64,000 nucleotides of DNA, from contig JASFAU010000011.1 in assembly GCA_039704465.1 (NCBI GenBank), positions 744,001 to 808,000 on the forward strand, given 5' to 3'. This DNA is from Plasmodiophora brassicae. Lineage: Eukaryota > Endomyxa > Phytomyxea > Plasmodiophorida > Plasmodiophoridae. The notes beneath the pieces are model-generated. The model did no database searches and had not been told where the DNA came from. It was given only the letters and a program-made list of their open reading frames with translations. Each line of letters starts with the position of its first letter. The stretch's first letter is position 1. A program made the position numbers and the translations under genes. Shown one piece after another: positions 1 through 8,889 of this stretch.

Positions 1-658
1 CCGGGAGAGCAGCTCGATGTACGGCTTCGAGACGAACAGGCTGATGGTGTCGCCCGAGTACGTGCCAATGGGCACGTCGAGCTTAAGCGTGTCCCGCACC
101 TGGACGTTGAGCTTCTGGATGCCGGAATTGCCATAACCGGCCCGCAGGGACGTTGCCAGGAAGGCCTGGGCGGCCTGCTCGGATCGTGATGCGACATGGA
201 GGATGAACGGTTCGAACTTGAAGTAGACCAGCGGAGCGGACGCGTCCGGGTACTCGTCGACGCAGAAGCGCAGCGTGCCGTCGCCTTCGGAATGACGCGG
301 GAAGATCGTGCAGACGACATCGTCGACTGGCAGAGCGTCATGACTGACGAACAGCCACACACCGCCCTTCTTTACCTTGCGGGACACATCCTCCGGGTCA
401 CAGTCGACGTAGACGGCCACCCTGCCGGAACAGCTCGACGTCGTGACAAAGTCGTCACTGCACCGAACGCGTCAGTGCCCCAGCAACGACGACGACATCG
501 ACGCCCGTGCCCCACCACTGATTGACGACGTCCATGATGGGCAGGACGAGGTCATCGATGGACCCCTTGGGCGATTTGTCACCGCGGCATGACAGGATGC
601 GGCGTTTGCGCTCGTCGAACGACGCAGCAGCTGCAGCCGCACGCGCCACGGATCGCAT
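1..658 (-). CDS. TYW3: TYW3-like tRNA wybutosine-synthesizing protein, 3' end missing
   Basis: Family role: AdoMet-dependent N-methylation step of wybutosine synthesis at position 37 of tRNA-Phe. Exon 1 is 516-658 and exon 2 runs from 457 off the left edge; the 58-bp intron 458-515 (GTGGGG...GTGCAG) joins in frame as VVNQ-CDDFVTTSSCSGR. Family landmarks visible in order are KSPKGSIDD, TTSSCSGR, GGVWLFVSH, YFKFEPFILHV and a C-terminal GYGNSGIQK/LDVPIG stretch. The ATG at 658 was chosen because it lies about a dozen residues before the conserved FDERKRRIL segment, as in the family; longer in-frame starts upstream would add a low-complexity extension. It is divergent from the kinase gene. The stop codon is outside the window. 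Confidence 0.9.
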
Positions 659-1118
659 GTGCAGCTGCGCAAAGTGCGCCCGCTCGAACGCAGCACACCT
701 CAGGAATACTTTGCTGGCCGCTCGACTATCCGGCAAGGGGCTCCTGATGTGAAGAGTCTCCCCGGGGACACGTCCTCGAGTTGTGCCCGCGCTTACCGCA
801 TAGCTTGCAGGACGGTCCACGCGACAGGCCCAGCCAGGGGGCTATCAGCTGTCCACGAATGGTGGACGACAACGACGTTGTAGGCACCTGGCTTGGCCTG
901 TCGCGTGGTCCGAAACAATTCGCAATGGCGATCCTCCGGAAGTACCGTTCGTTGGTTAGAACGCCCCGCGCCCGTAGACCATCGGATCTGATCAACCTGT
1001 GTGTGTGTGCCAATTCGGCGGGGGAACCCGTCCCGGATGCCGCCGCCAGCCTGAACTGTCCGTCTCAGTGCAGGCGCCGCATACGACGACACGTCCGTCA
1101 GGCGCACAGGTCCCTCCA
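659..1118. other. Intergenic region with inverted repeat and a zinc-knuckle reading frame
   Basis: This divergent gap between TYW3 and the kinase holds an imperfect inverted repeat: arms 814-838 and 887-911, 23 of 25 bases complementary, about 48 bp apart. On the minus strand an open frame 726-1013 ends in a CX2CX4HX4C zinc knuckle (SCKLCGKRGHNSRTCP, about 765-812), closely resembling the knuckle of SHAQKYF-type Myb proteins. No other domain is recognisable, and I cannot tell whether it is an exon of a small gene or an unspliced fragment. Confidence 0.4.
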
Positions 1119-2460
1119 ATGGCGAACATCGGCAACCCGTCATGGCAGCTCGCCGACCTGGACCTCGCCCGGGAACAGCCCATTGGTCGGGCGTCTACTG
1201 CTCCTGCCAATATCTTGCCGCCGTCTGACGCCATGGCGCGCAGGGCGCGGCGCGAACTCGCAGGTCTTCCTCTACACGGCCAGGCGGGCAGGCGTCCAGC
1301 TCGCCGTCAAGCGCATAGCGCGCGCGACGATCACGAACCCGCAGCGCGTCCTCGACGAGAAATCCATCCTGCTGTCCATCGCACATCCCGCCATCGTGCG
1401 CCTGTACAGATCAGTCGCACACGTCGCCTCTGCCCCATCGTCGTCTCAAGCGGCGTCGCCCGCGTGCTCTCAGGTTCTGCACGATGAAGGACGACGCGTA
1501 CCTGTACCTCGCAATGGAGTGGTGCTCGGGCGGGTGCATCACCAACCAGATCGAACGATCTGGTTCAGGTACAACGGCACGTCGCGTGCGACGACACGCC
1601 GTTTGCTCCAGCGATGACATTCAGGGATCCCGCTCGAATCGCTGCGCGTGTACGCCTACGAACTGCTGTCCGCCATCAGGTACCTGCACGCGACCGCTGG
1701 CGTTCTGCATCGGGATATCAAACCGGGGAACCTGCTCCTGTGGGAGGGAACCGCTCCGACTGCTGGGACACATCAGGCTGACGCTGATCCAGGACGAACG
1801 ATGGCCACCTGAAGCTATGCGATTTCGGCCTGTCGAAGCGGGTCGCGGCGGACGCCAGGTCCGTCTCGAGACGTGCCTCGGTCGTGACTGGGCTCTAATG
1901 CGCCGTCGTGATGGCAGATGTACCACTCTGTGCGGCACAGAGATCTACTGGGCACCCGAGATGGTTCGCCGGCATCGGGACCCGAGCGCTGAGGCGGCGC
2001 CGTTCGACGACAGGGTCGACATCTGGGCGTTCGGCGTCACAATTTACCAGATGGCCTTCTCCGAGCACCCGTTCCAAGACGCATCCGCGGAAGGCGTCTT
2101 CAACAAGGTCGCCTGGCACCACCGGCGTCATTCGTCGTGCTGAGCGGGGGTTACAGATCCTCAGAGGCGATCTGATGTTCCCGGAGCAGTGCGACGCCAC
2201 TCTGGAAGGCTTCCTGCGATCCGCCATGACGGTTGACCAGCACGATCGCCCGACGGCATGCGAGTTGGCATCCCATGAGTTCCTGAAAGGTGCTCGCCGC
2301 CATTACCTGTATTGCCACCCAACGCCTAACTGTCGCCCCGGCAGGGTTAGACGATTCGGTGTTTCGCCGACGAGGGCCCCCGTTCGCCCATCCGGACGAC
2401 ACCGATGATGACGAGGATGCCATCGACGACGCCGACCAGGCAGCCTTCGACGATTTCTGA
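1119..2460 (+). CDS. Serine/threonine protein kinase, AGC/CAMK-like fold, 313 aa
   Basis: Eight exons close exactly in frame: 1119-1185, 1244-1403, 1474-1568, 1625-1739, 1793-1858, 1918-2107, 2157-2289, 2345-2460. The product is essentially one kinase domain. Visible elements are the glycine-rich loop GRGANSQVF (about 23-31), the ATP-binding Lys45 in AVKRI, catalytic loop HRDIKPGN (136-143), DFG (156-158), activation segment TLCGTEIYWAPE ending near 182, and a DIWAFGV helix. All catalytic residues are present, so it should be active. A short acidic tail (DDTDDDEDAIDDADQ) follows. Introns are 49-70 bp. I cannot assign a subfamily or substrate; the DFGLSKR and MEWCSGG features resemble AGC/CAMK-like kinases. 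Confidence 0.88.
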
Positions 2461-2702
2461 GCGACGGCACGGTTTCGGGATACGGCTGGTCGATTCTATC
2501 ATAACTGTCGGTTTGAGGCCCGTCCTTGTCACTGGGTGTGCCCGCCACGCCACCGGATCGGGAAAGGGTCGCTTGTTGAGTTATGGGGCGCGCGACCTGT
2601 TCTGACCCTTACCTACTGTGCCTGCCAAACATATTCACTGGTTTCTAAGCCGACCGCTACGGGAGTGCACACCTGAACGTTGTCGTCGCCGGTGCTCTCG
2701 GC

Positions 2703-4091
2703 ATGTCGTTGTCCGGTGCCTGGTCAGCGCCGCTGGAGAACGTGCTTCTGGCCGTCATCATTCTCACGTTCGCGACGTTGCACTCGTGTAATTTGCAGGG
2801 TACCGGGTAACCTGGTCCCCGGGCTGACCGTATCTGGGTAGATAACACGAGAATACGACCCGTCATGAACGGGTCCGCTACACGAATATGTCGGGAATGG
2901 TCGGTCGTCTGCCTGCTCTCGTGCATGGCATCCATGGCATTACTCGTCGTGCCGAGGTTCTGCTCCCTCTACAGCACCGTCTTCATCACCGGTCCGGCCT
3001 TGTCGGTTCGCATTCGGGTCCCGATTTGCTGACGACCTGGCTCGTAGACCTGCTAGGACATGTGTCCCTGTTCGCCAGTCGCACCAACCACTGCTTCTTC
3101 GCTGACGACGCACGGGCCTCTCTGATCGTCAACCTGTGCACCGAGGTTCGTCGCCGTTATTTCGGTACCACCGTCACGAATCGCCTCAACAACGCCAGGC
3201 AGATCCTGCTATGGGGGAGTTTTGCATTCAGTGTGGCGACGGCGTGCCTGGGCGCCCGGCTATCTGGGCGCATGACGCCGAAGGAATATTGCTGCTATCT
3301 CGTGCGCATCCACAACCACCCGGAACACGACGTCACCATCGTCCCCGTCCTGCTCTGCATCCTTGTTGCAATCTACCTGGTCTACATGTCCACCATGTTC
3401 GTGGTGGCCTATGAAAGTCCTCACGAGTTCTACGTATATGGTAACGAACGCCGCTGACTGATTCCATTGGCATCAGTGTTCCGAGCATTCACGAAGAATG
3501 CGACCAAGGCGGGAGTGGCCAGGTCCGGACAGCAGCCTAGGCCAGCCTACTGGACGATCTGGCTCCTATTCGTGCAGTACGGCCTGGCGACGACGGAGGT
3601 CCTGTTCCTGTTCGTGGACGTGCTGCTCGGGTACCCGGGGTCGCTGATATCCGCAGCGAGAACAACGATCAGCGCCGCGAATCGCCTCGCCTCATTCGTG
3701 CTATCCGCCAAGGTCGCACATCGACAGCGCCAGCTCATGACCCATTCGGTCAGCAGGCGGCGTGGGGCCATGGTTGGTCCTGTCGATCCCGCCCGACGGA
3801 CGTGTTGTGCTGTTCTTCCTATGCCACCCGCTCCGACGTGACTCTGACCAACCGAATACATTCACTGGATGGGCAATATCGTCAGCAGCAGCAACAGACG
3901 GTCTCGCCGGCGACGCAACATGCCAGCGTCGCACAACAGGACGCCGGGCGTCGACAGATGCAGCAAATGATGACGATGCCGATGATGATGGCGATGGCTG
4001 CCGCGATGGCCACGACGCTAGTTCCCGGCGGGAGGTTGAACGACACGTCGCTGCTCAGCTGCGGCAGGTCCATCCCCGATGTTCCCGGTAG
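2703..4091 (+). CDS. Multi-pass membrane protein, possible seven-TM receptor
   Basis: Six exons are modelled: 2703-2799, 2842-2991, 3048-3416, 3477-3630, 3657-3712, 3757-4091. Hydrophobic segments occur at ENVLLAVIILTFATL, EWSVVCLLSCMASMALL, ILLWGSFAFSVATACLG, a long VTIVPVLLCILVAIYLVYM stretch, WLLFVQYGLATTEVLFLFV, and a final WLVLSIPPDGRVVLFFLCH. Topology and loop spacing resemble a GPCR, and NGS gives a possible N-glycosylation site. The model needs a 26-bp intron (3631-3656), far shorter than its neighbours, to keep the last membrane segment in frame, so the 3' half is uncertain. The polar, acidic tail overlaps an antisense gene and may be shorter in reality. I do not recognise a family. 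Confidence 0.5.
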
Positions 4092-4124
4092 TACGCATAA
4101 TGCAACGACGATCCCTGCCAGCAT
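3882..4124 (-). CDS. Small cysteine-rich single-pass membrane protein, 80 aa
   Basis: A complete single-exon frame: a hydrophobic signal peptide (MLAGIVVALCVLPG), a short ectodomain of about 20 residues, a strong transmembrane segment (VVAIAAAIAIIIGIVII) and a cysteine-packed cytoplasmic tail with CCICRR, CCATLACC and terminal CCCC. The architecture resembles CYSTM- or Shisa-like palmitoylated tails, but I do not recognise a family. The ATG at 4124 is favoured because it begins the signal peptide; the frame also extends upstream without an obvious domain. It overlaps the predicted 3' exon of the plus-strand membrane protein. Confidence 0.6.
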   Translation of the reverse strand: MLAGIVVALCVLPGTSGMDLPQLSSDVSFNLPPGTSVVAIAAAIAIIIGIVIICCICRRPASCCATLACCVAGETVCCCC

Positions 4125-4508
4125 CGACGTCAAGAAGTGTTGTGTACGACGGGCACGTGCCCGCTGGCGGATATTAGGGCACCGCGTCGTATAACTGTTC
4201 CGTGGTGATTTTTTATGAACGAGCCTGACGTCAACACTGACACGGGAATCGACGTGGCACGAAGCATCAAAGTAGCGCAATCTCTGACCGTCTCACCTTC
4301 GAACAGCGCACCCGTCTAGACAGACTCGACCATCCGACACGCTGAAGAAGTACTTCGTGATAGAAACCGATGGCATTGAAGCGCACGGAACCGAGGGAAC
4401 GCACGACGACGCTGGCAGCAGCCCGCTCCGCTGCCAGGCGTTCGCGTTTCCTGCCTCGTGGAAGGAAACAGTGGCTACTCCGATATGGTTTATCGACAGA
4501 CGACGCTG
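4125..4508. other. Intergenic, nothing recognised
   Basis: Lies upstream of the small cysteine-rich gene and downstream of the polysaccharide deacetylase stop codon (both minus strand). I see no conserved motif, repeat or RNA gene here. Confidence 0.5.
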
Positions 4509-6294
4509 TCAGGTACGCAGGCGCCCATCGGCGCAGAAGGAAACCGTATGGGTACGTCCCCGTCGCAGGCCGTTCGGGACACGCCACGCGACGTATGACC
4601 TGCCATCGGTCTCGATGCCGCCGTCGCTGTCGTCGTCGCGGATCGCGTACCGACCCGTTAACGCACGACGCACCCGGACCGTCTTCTGCAATGCCTGCCG
4701 CCCGGCGTTCTTCACGATCAGGTCGGCGCAGAACGACCGACGCTCCTTGCTGATCTCGATGCGGATCGTCAGTTTCGGTTTCGCATATGGCGGTTCCGTC
4801 GTTGCCGGCTCGCTGTGCGACGCGTCCGTCTCGTCCGACGTCGACGACGGGCCATCGGGCTGGGCAGGCGCCTCTGGTTCACCGTCGCACGTGAACGCGC
4901 CGTCGGCGTACGACTTGGGGACGTCGCAGGCACCGGACGACCCGCGACAGAAGCCGTTGGCGGACGGGTTCCCTTCGCCGAGGCAGACGCAGCGGTAGGC
5001 GGCGCCGTCCCAGGTCCCGTGCAGGCACCCGGAGGCGGGCGGCAAGGGGCCACGCGGGGATCGCGGGCAGAACCGGGCCCGCGTCTGTTGCCATCGGTAC
5101 TGGGGCAACCGGCGATCAGCACGCAGGTCCAACATGTGATACGGCGATGCACGTACCTCTGCAGCCGACACCGGGTTCTTCATCCATTCGATGAGCTGCC
5201 AGTTGGTCACGACCCAGACGTCGTCGTGCGCCGACGTCACCTCGGCGAGGAACCGTCGCACCTGGTCGCTGTGCGCGTCCAGCCATCCGGAGTGGAAGAA
5301 GACGCCCAGCGGCGAACGGTTGCCATGGTACTTCGAGTTGAACTGTCGTGCCGGTCAGTGCAGGCCGGTCGCAAGGAGGTGCGCGTCTCCCAGGGACGAA
5401 CCTCGTTCATGTACTGCTCGTAGGCGTCCCCGATGATGTCCATCGAGTTGGAGGCGCCCGGCAGCGTCCAGAGCGGGACCGACCACATTCCCGGATACGA
5501 TTCCCTGCGAAACGGGTCAGGCGGCTGCCCCCTCGTGTGTGGGGCCGGCGCTTGTACGACTTACTCGGGGGCGCACGGCCCTGTCCCCTTCGAGCAGTCG
5601 ATCGCCACGCCATGGTCTATCCCGTTGTCAGTACTACTACACCGGTCCCGCGCCGGGAGGGGACCAGCCTACCGAGCGTGTACGGGAACAACTGCCGTTT
5701 GTCGGCGGCTTGGTTGATGGACGACTCGTAGGCGAACCCGTTGTCGTGCAGGGTGCGCCTCTGCCGGACGTCGTGCATGAGGTAGGGGGCTCGGAACCCT
5801 CGCAGCTCGTGCTCGGGGATGCCGGCCTGGTCCCGCAGCCAGTTGCGGCACCCGACGATCTCGTCCCGGTCGGGCAGGCCGACATGGTGCACCGTGTGCG
5901 TCGCGATCTCATGGTTCATGTCGTACACGTGACGAACCAGGTGCGGCAGCGTGTACTCGACAGACACGTACCAGGTGACGGGCAGGTCGCACCCGTTCGG
6001 GTTCGACAACCCGCGAACCACTGCGATACGGTATCAGGCGACTGGCGAGAGGGGCCGCTTGCCGAGCAATGCATGCGAGGCCCCACCGTTCAGAACCGTG
6101 TTCGTCGAGAAACTGTGGACGGCGTCGTCGTGCGTGAGGACGATGAACATGGGCGGGGAGTCGACGGGCGATCGCGACGAGGCGCAGCGGCAGTGGGGCG
6201 GGCGGCAGGCATACGCTGGGCACGTGTACCAGTCGGCCAGCTGCCCGTACGAGACGCCGACCACCACCACTATCAGCAGCACCGTCCGCATCAT
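4509..6294 (-). CDS. Secreted polysaccharide (chitin) deacetylase with C-terminal carbohydrate-binding module, about 490 aa
   Basis: Carbohydrate esterase family 4 enzymes remove N-acetyl groups from chitin-like polymers outside the cell or in the wall. Exons: 6087-6294, 5673-6020, 5565-5616, 5402-5504, 5157-5342, 4509-5084; the last intron (72 bp, GTACGT...ACAG) is optional because it is a multiple of three. MMRTVLLIVVVVGVSYG is a signal peptide, followed by a Cys-rich segment. CE4 motifs are THDDAV (54-59), the metal-binding HTVHH (111-115) and RGFRAPY, and the catalytic core ends at VVTNWQLIEWMKNP. A Cys-rich linker leads to about 90 residues (KLTIRIEISKE... to the end) resembling a CBM2/CBM49-type module. 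A likely role is remodelling of a cyst wall or of food-derived chitin. Confidence 0.88.
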
Positions 6295-6449
6295 CGATAT
6301 GTGAAGTGAAGGGCAAGAGAGTGAGAACAGTCGGATGCGCCAACCCTGTCGCGTGGCGTGTAATCTTACACTGAGCGGTATCGTGGTGCCAGCGGCGCTG
6401 ACGGGCAGTCGGCAGGCGAACGAAAGTATCTTCGGCACGTAACGCCGCC

Positions 6450-8381
6450 TCAGGACGTCGTTGCGAGCTCGTGCAACGTGTCGAACGACCGTGTCAGGTA
6501 CCCCGGCGCGGCACGGATGACGTGGAACTCGAGGCCGAACCGGCCGACCGTGTCCTTGATCGGCGCGTAGTCGTCAACATTGTCCCAGAAGGCGCCCGGC
6601 TTCAGGTTGGCGATGGCGTCCGCGTCCCTGCGAAGCGGCAGGCAATGCGCGACGATCTTGCTCGGGCGATGCTCGGCCGTGATCTGCATCCGGTCGAGCA
6701 TGCCGACGAAATCGTCGAGCTGGAACCGGCGCGGGTCGCCCACCGTCGTCTGCAGGCCGTGCAGGTTGTTGTGGTCGTCGACCCAGAACGCGTCGAAGAA
6801 CGGGAACGACGAGTCCGACGGGAAGTACAGGAACCTGGCATCGAGGCTGGCGAACGTCATGGACCCGTCCTGAAGGCAACGTTGCTTCTTGACGGCGAAC
6901 GCGCGGAACACGGGCGGGTAGATGCCACCCTGCCAGTCGAGCTCGTGGCAGACCATCGAGTACGTCGTTGTGGCGTCTTCCCAGGCGAGGCCGGATGTGC
7001 ACGCCAGCTGCAGGAAGACCGCCTGGTAGCAGAGCGTCACCTGGCAGGTCGACAGCGACGTGTCACCGGCGCCGAAGCGGATCACGTGATTCGCGGCGGC
7101 TCTCAGGTCGAACTTGGGCAATTCGAGGCGGATGGCGTCCTCGACCTTGCGACTGGCCAGGTCCAGGTGGAACTTGCGGTACCGGTCCGGCTGCGACCGT
7201 TTCGAATGCAGCGACAGCAGGAACGGGTCGGCGAAGTCGTCGTAGTTGCGATCGGCGACGATGGACTTGGCCTGCAGGGCGCCCTGTAGCGACATGGTCG
7301 TCAGCTTGCTGCGTTGCAGGTCGCTGTGCAGGCGGGCGGCGGCGTCGTTCGTCGGCAGGACGTACTTCGGGACGGGGCCGAATTGCCCTACGCGATCAAG
7401 GACCGCCTGGCGATCCAGAAGGCGGTGGTGGTTGTCGTCGGACGACGCCAGACGGAAGACGTCGGCCATGAGGAGGCATTGCTCGACGGACGGGTTCGCC
7501 ATGTAGAACCAGGATACGTCAGCGACCGGGTCGCGTCGTGCATACGGCGGCAGCACGATTCGGGTCGGGTCGGGGCAGTCGGCGATCGGCATCGTGGCGA
7601 TCGTCTGCACCTCCATCTGCTGCGCCTGGTACACCATCGTCGGGTCCGGTTCGTACAGCAGCAGGACGTCGCCGCGTTCGATCAGGTCGGATGGGATGAT
7701 GAGCAAGTCCAAGGTGTGGACCGGGCCGCCGTCCAGGTAATGGAAATGAGTCTGGAAGTCGGACGGGGTGCCCTCGACGCGAACGACGACCCGGTGCGTC
7801 TCCGGCCAGGTGTTCAGCGACAGCAGGTCGGGGCGTCGGATCAGGCACGCCACGATCTTGTAGTGCAGGCAGGTCTTGCCGATGCCAGGGTTGCCCATCA
7901 GATTCGGTGTCGCGACGCTCAGCATGTCGCCGACGATCTGGTAGTCGTCCTCCGAGATGAACAGGGCGTGCGGGCACGGGTTCCCCGCCTTCTTCAGGCC
8001 GTCGATCGCGAACGGCAGGCAGACGACGTCGACGAACGATGGATGATCGACGGCGCGTCCAGAGGGTGGCAACGACCGGCATGTGGAGAAGCCTGAGGGA
8101 GAAGACGAAGGAAGGTGGACGCGGCATCGGGTCAGATTGTTGTCTGGCGACTGCAGCGGCAGGTCCTCGATGCGGTCCACTTCGACGAACGGCGCCGAGC
8201 GCAGTGGTTCATCCCAGGGCTGTAACGCGGGGCGCTCCTTCGGCTGTAACGACAGGAACAGCTCCCAGAACTCCTGGCCGACCGGTCCGGCTGGGTACAG
8301 GACTGGCGACCGGAACAGGCCATAGTTCAGCTCCGGCCCCTTCCTCTTCTTCGTCGGCCGACGTCTCTTCTTCGCAGCCAT
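6450..8381 (-). CDS. Crinkler/RHS-type P-loop NTPase protein, about 643 aa
   Basis: The protein starts with a strongly basic nuclear-localisation-like segment (KKRRRPTKKRK). In its middle is a Walker A motif MGNPGIGKTCLHY preceded by the ISEDDY segment typical of Trypanosoma RHS and oomycete CRN NTPases. Near the C-terminus, PFFDAFWVDD...LHGLQTT matches the nuclease-like terminal region of that superfamily. These proteins are linked to inter-organism or selfish-element conflict in several eukaryotes; a role here is inference. The start at 8381 places the basic tract at the N-terminus. A stretch of about 40 residues before SFVDVVCLPFAID reads as low-complexity Ser/Pro and could hide an intron. 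No classical LxLFLAK translocation motif or signal peptide is seen. Confidence 0.75.
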   Translation of the reverse strand: MAAKKRRRPTKKRKGPELNYGLFRSPVLYPAGPVGQEFWELFLSLQPKERPALQPWDEPLRSAPFVEVDRIEDLPLQSPDNNLTRCRVHLPSSSPSGFSTCRSLPPSGRAVDHPSFVDVVCLPFAIDGLKKAGNPCPHALFISEDDYQIVGDMLSVATPNLMGNPGIGKTCLHYKIVACLIRRPDLLSLNTWPETHRVVVRVEGTPSDFQTHFHYLDGGPVHTLDLLIIPSDLIERGDVLLLYEPDPTMVYQAQQMEVQTIATMPIADCPDPTRIVLPPYARRDPVADVSWFYMANPSVEQCLLMADVFRLASSDDNHHRLLDRQAVLDRVGQFGPVPKYVLPTNDAAARLHSDLQRSKLTTMSLQGALQAKSIVADRNYDDFADPFLLSLHSKRSQPDRYRKFHLDLASRKVEDAIRLELPKFDLRAAANHVIRFGAGDTSLSTCQVTLCYQAVFLQLACTSGLAWEDATTTYSMVCHELDWQGGIYPPVFRAFAVKKQRCLQDGSMTFASLDARFLYFPSDSSFPFFDAFWVDDHNNLHGLQTTVGDPRRFQLDDFVGMLDRMQITAEHRPSKIVAHCLPLRRDADAIANLKPGAFWDNVDDYAPIKDTVGRFGLEFHVIRAAPGYLTRSFDTLHELATTS

Positions 8382-8520
8382 CAGACGTTTGATGTCGAAG
8401 AATCGTCGTCGGACACCGGGCTGGGACACATGTCGGATGCTACTGGGGCGCCCGATCCACGACCACCACATCCGCCCGGCCACCTGTATTTATGGCCCGC
8501 AGCTCGCGGTCGACAGCTCT

Positions 8521-8815
8521 CTGCAGCTGCGGCACTCTGCGGTCTGCAGCTGCGGCACTGTGCTGTGTCTGCAGCTGCGGCACTGTGCTGTGTCTGCAGC
8601 TGCGGCACTGTGCTGTGTCTGCAGCTGCGGCACTGTGCTGTGTCTGCAGCTGCGGCACTGTGCTGTGTCTGCAGCTGCGGCACTGTGCTGTATCTGCAGT
8701 TACGGGCACTCTGTTGTCTGCAGTTGCGGCACTCTGTTGTCTGCAGCTGCGGGTACTTTTATGACTGCAGCTGCGGGCACTCTGTTGCCTGCAGCAGCAG
8801 CTGCGCTATTACTGC
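8521..8815. repeat. Minisatellite, about 25-bp unit with CTGCAG core
   Basis: Tandem array of a 23-25 bp unit beginning CTGCAGCTGCGGCACTGTGC. Copies start at 8521, 8544, 8569, 8594, 8619, 8644 and 8669 with near identity, then four or five degenerate copies reach about 8812. It occupies most of the gap between the divergent NTPase and TMC genes. Every unit begins with a PstI-like hexamer. The array is open in several frames on both strands, which explains spurious open frames here; no coding role is proposed. Confidence 0.95.
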
Positions 8816-8889
8816 AGTCACCTGCACGACCATTAGAAGGGCGCGCATGGTACGCCTGTGTGACCCAGACTGGTCGATAACGGTCGGCG

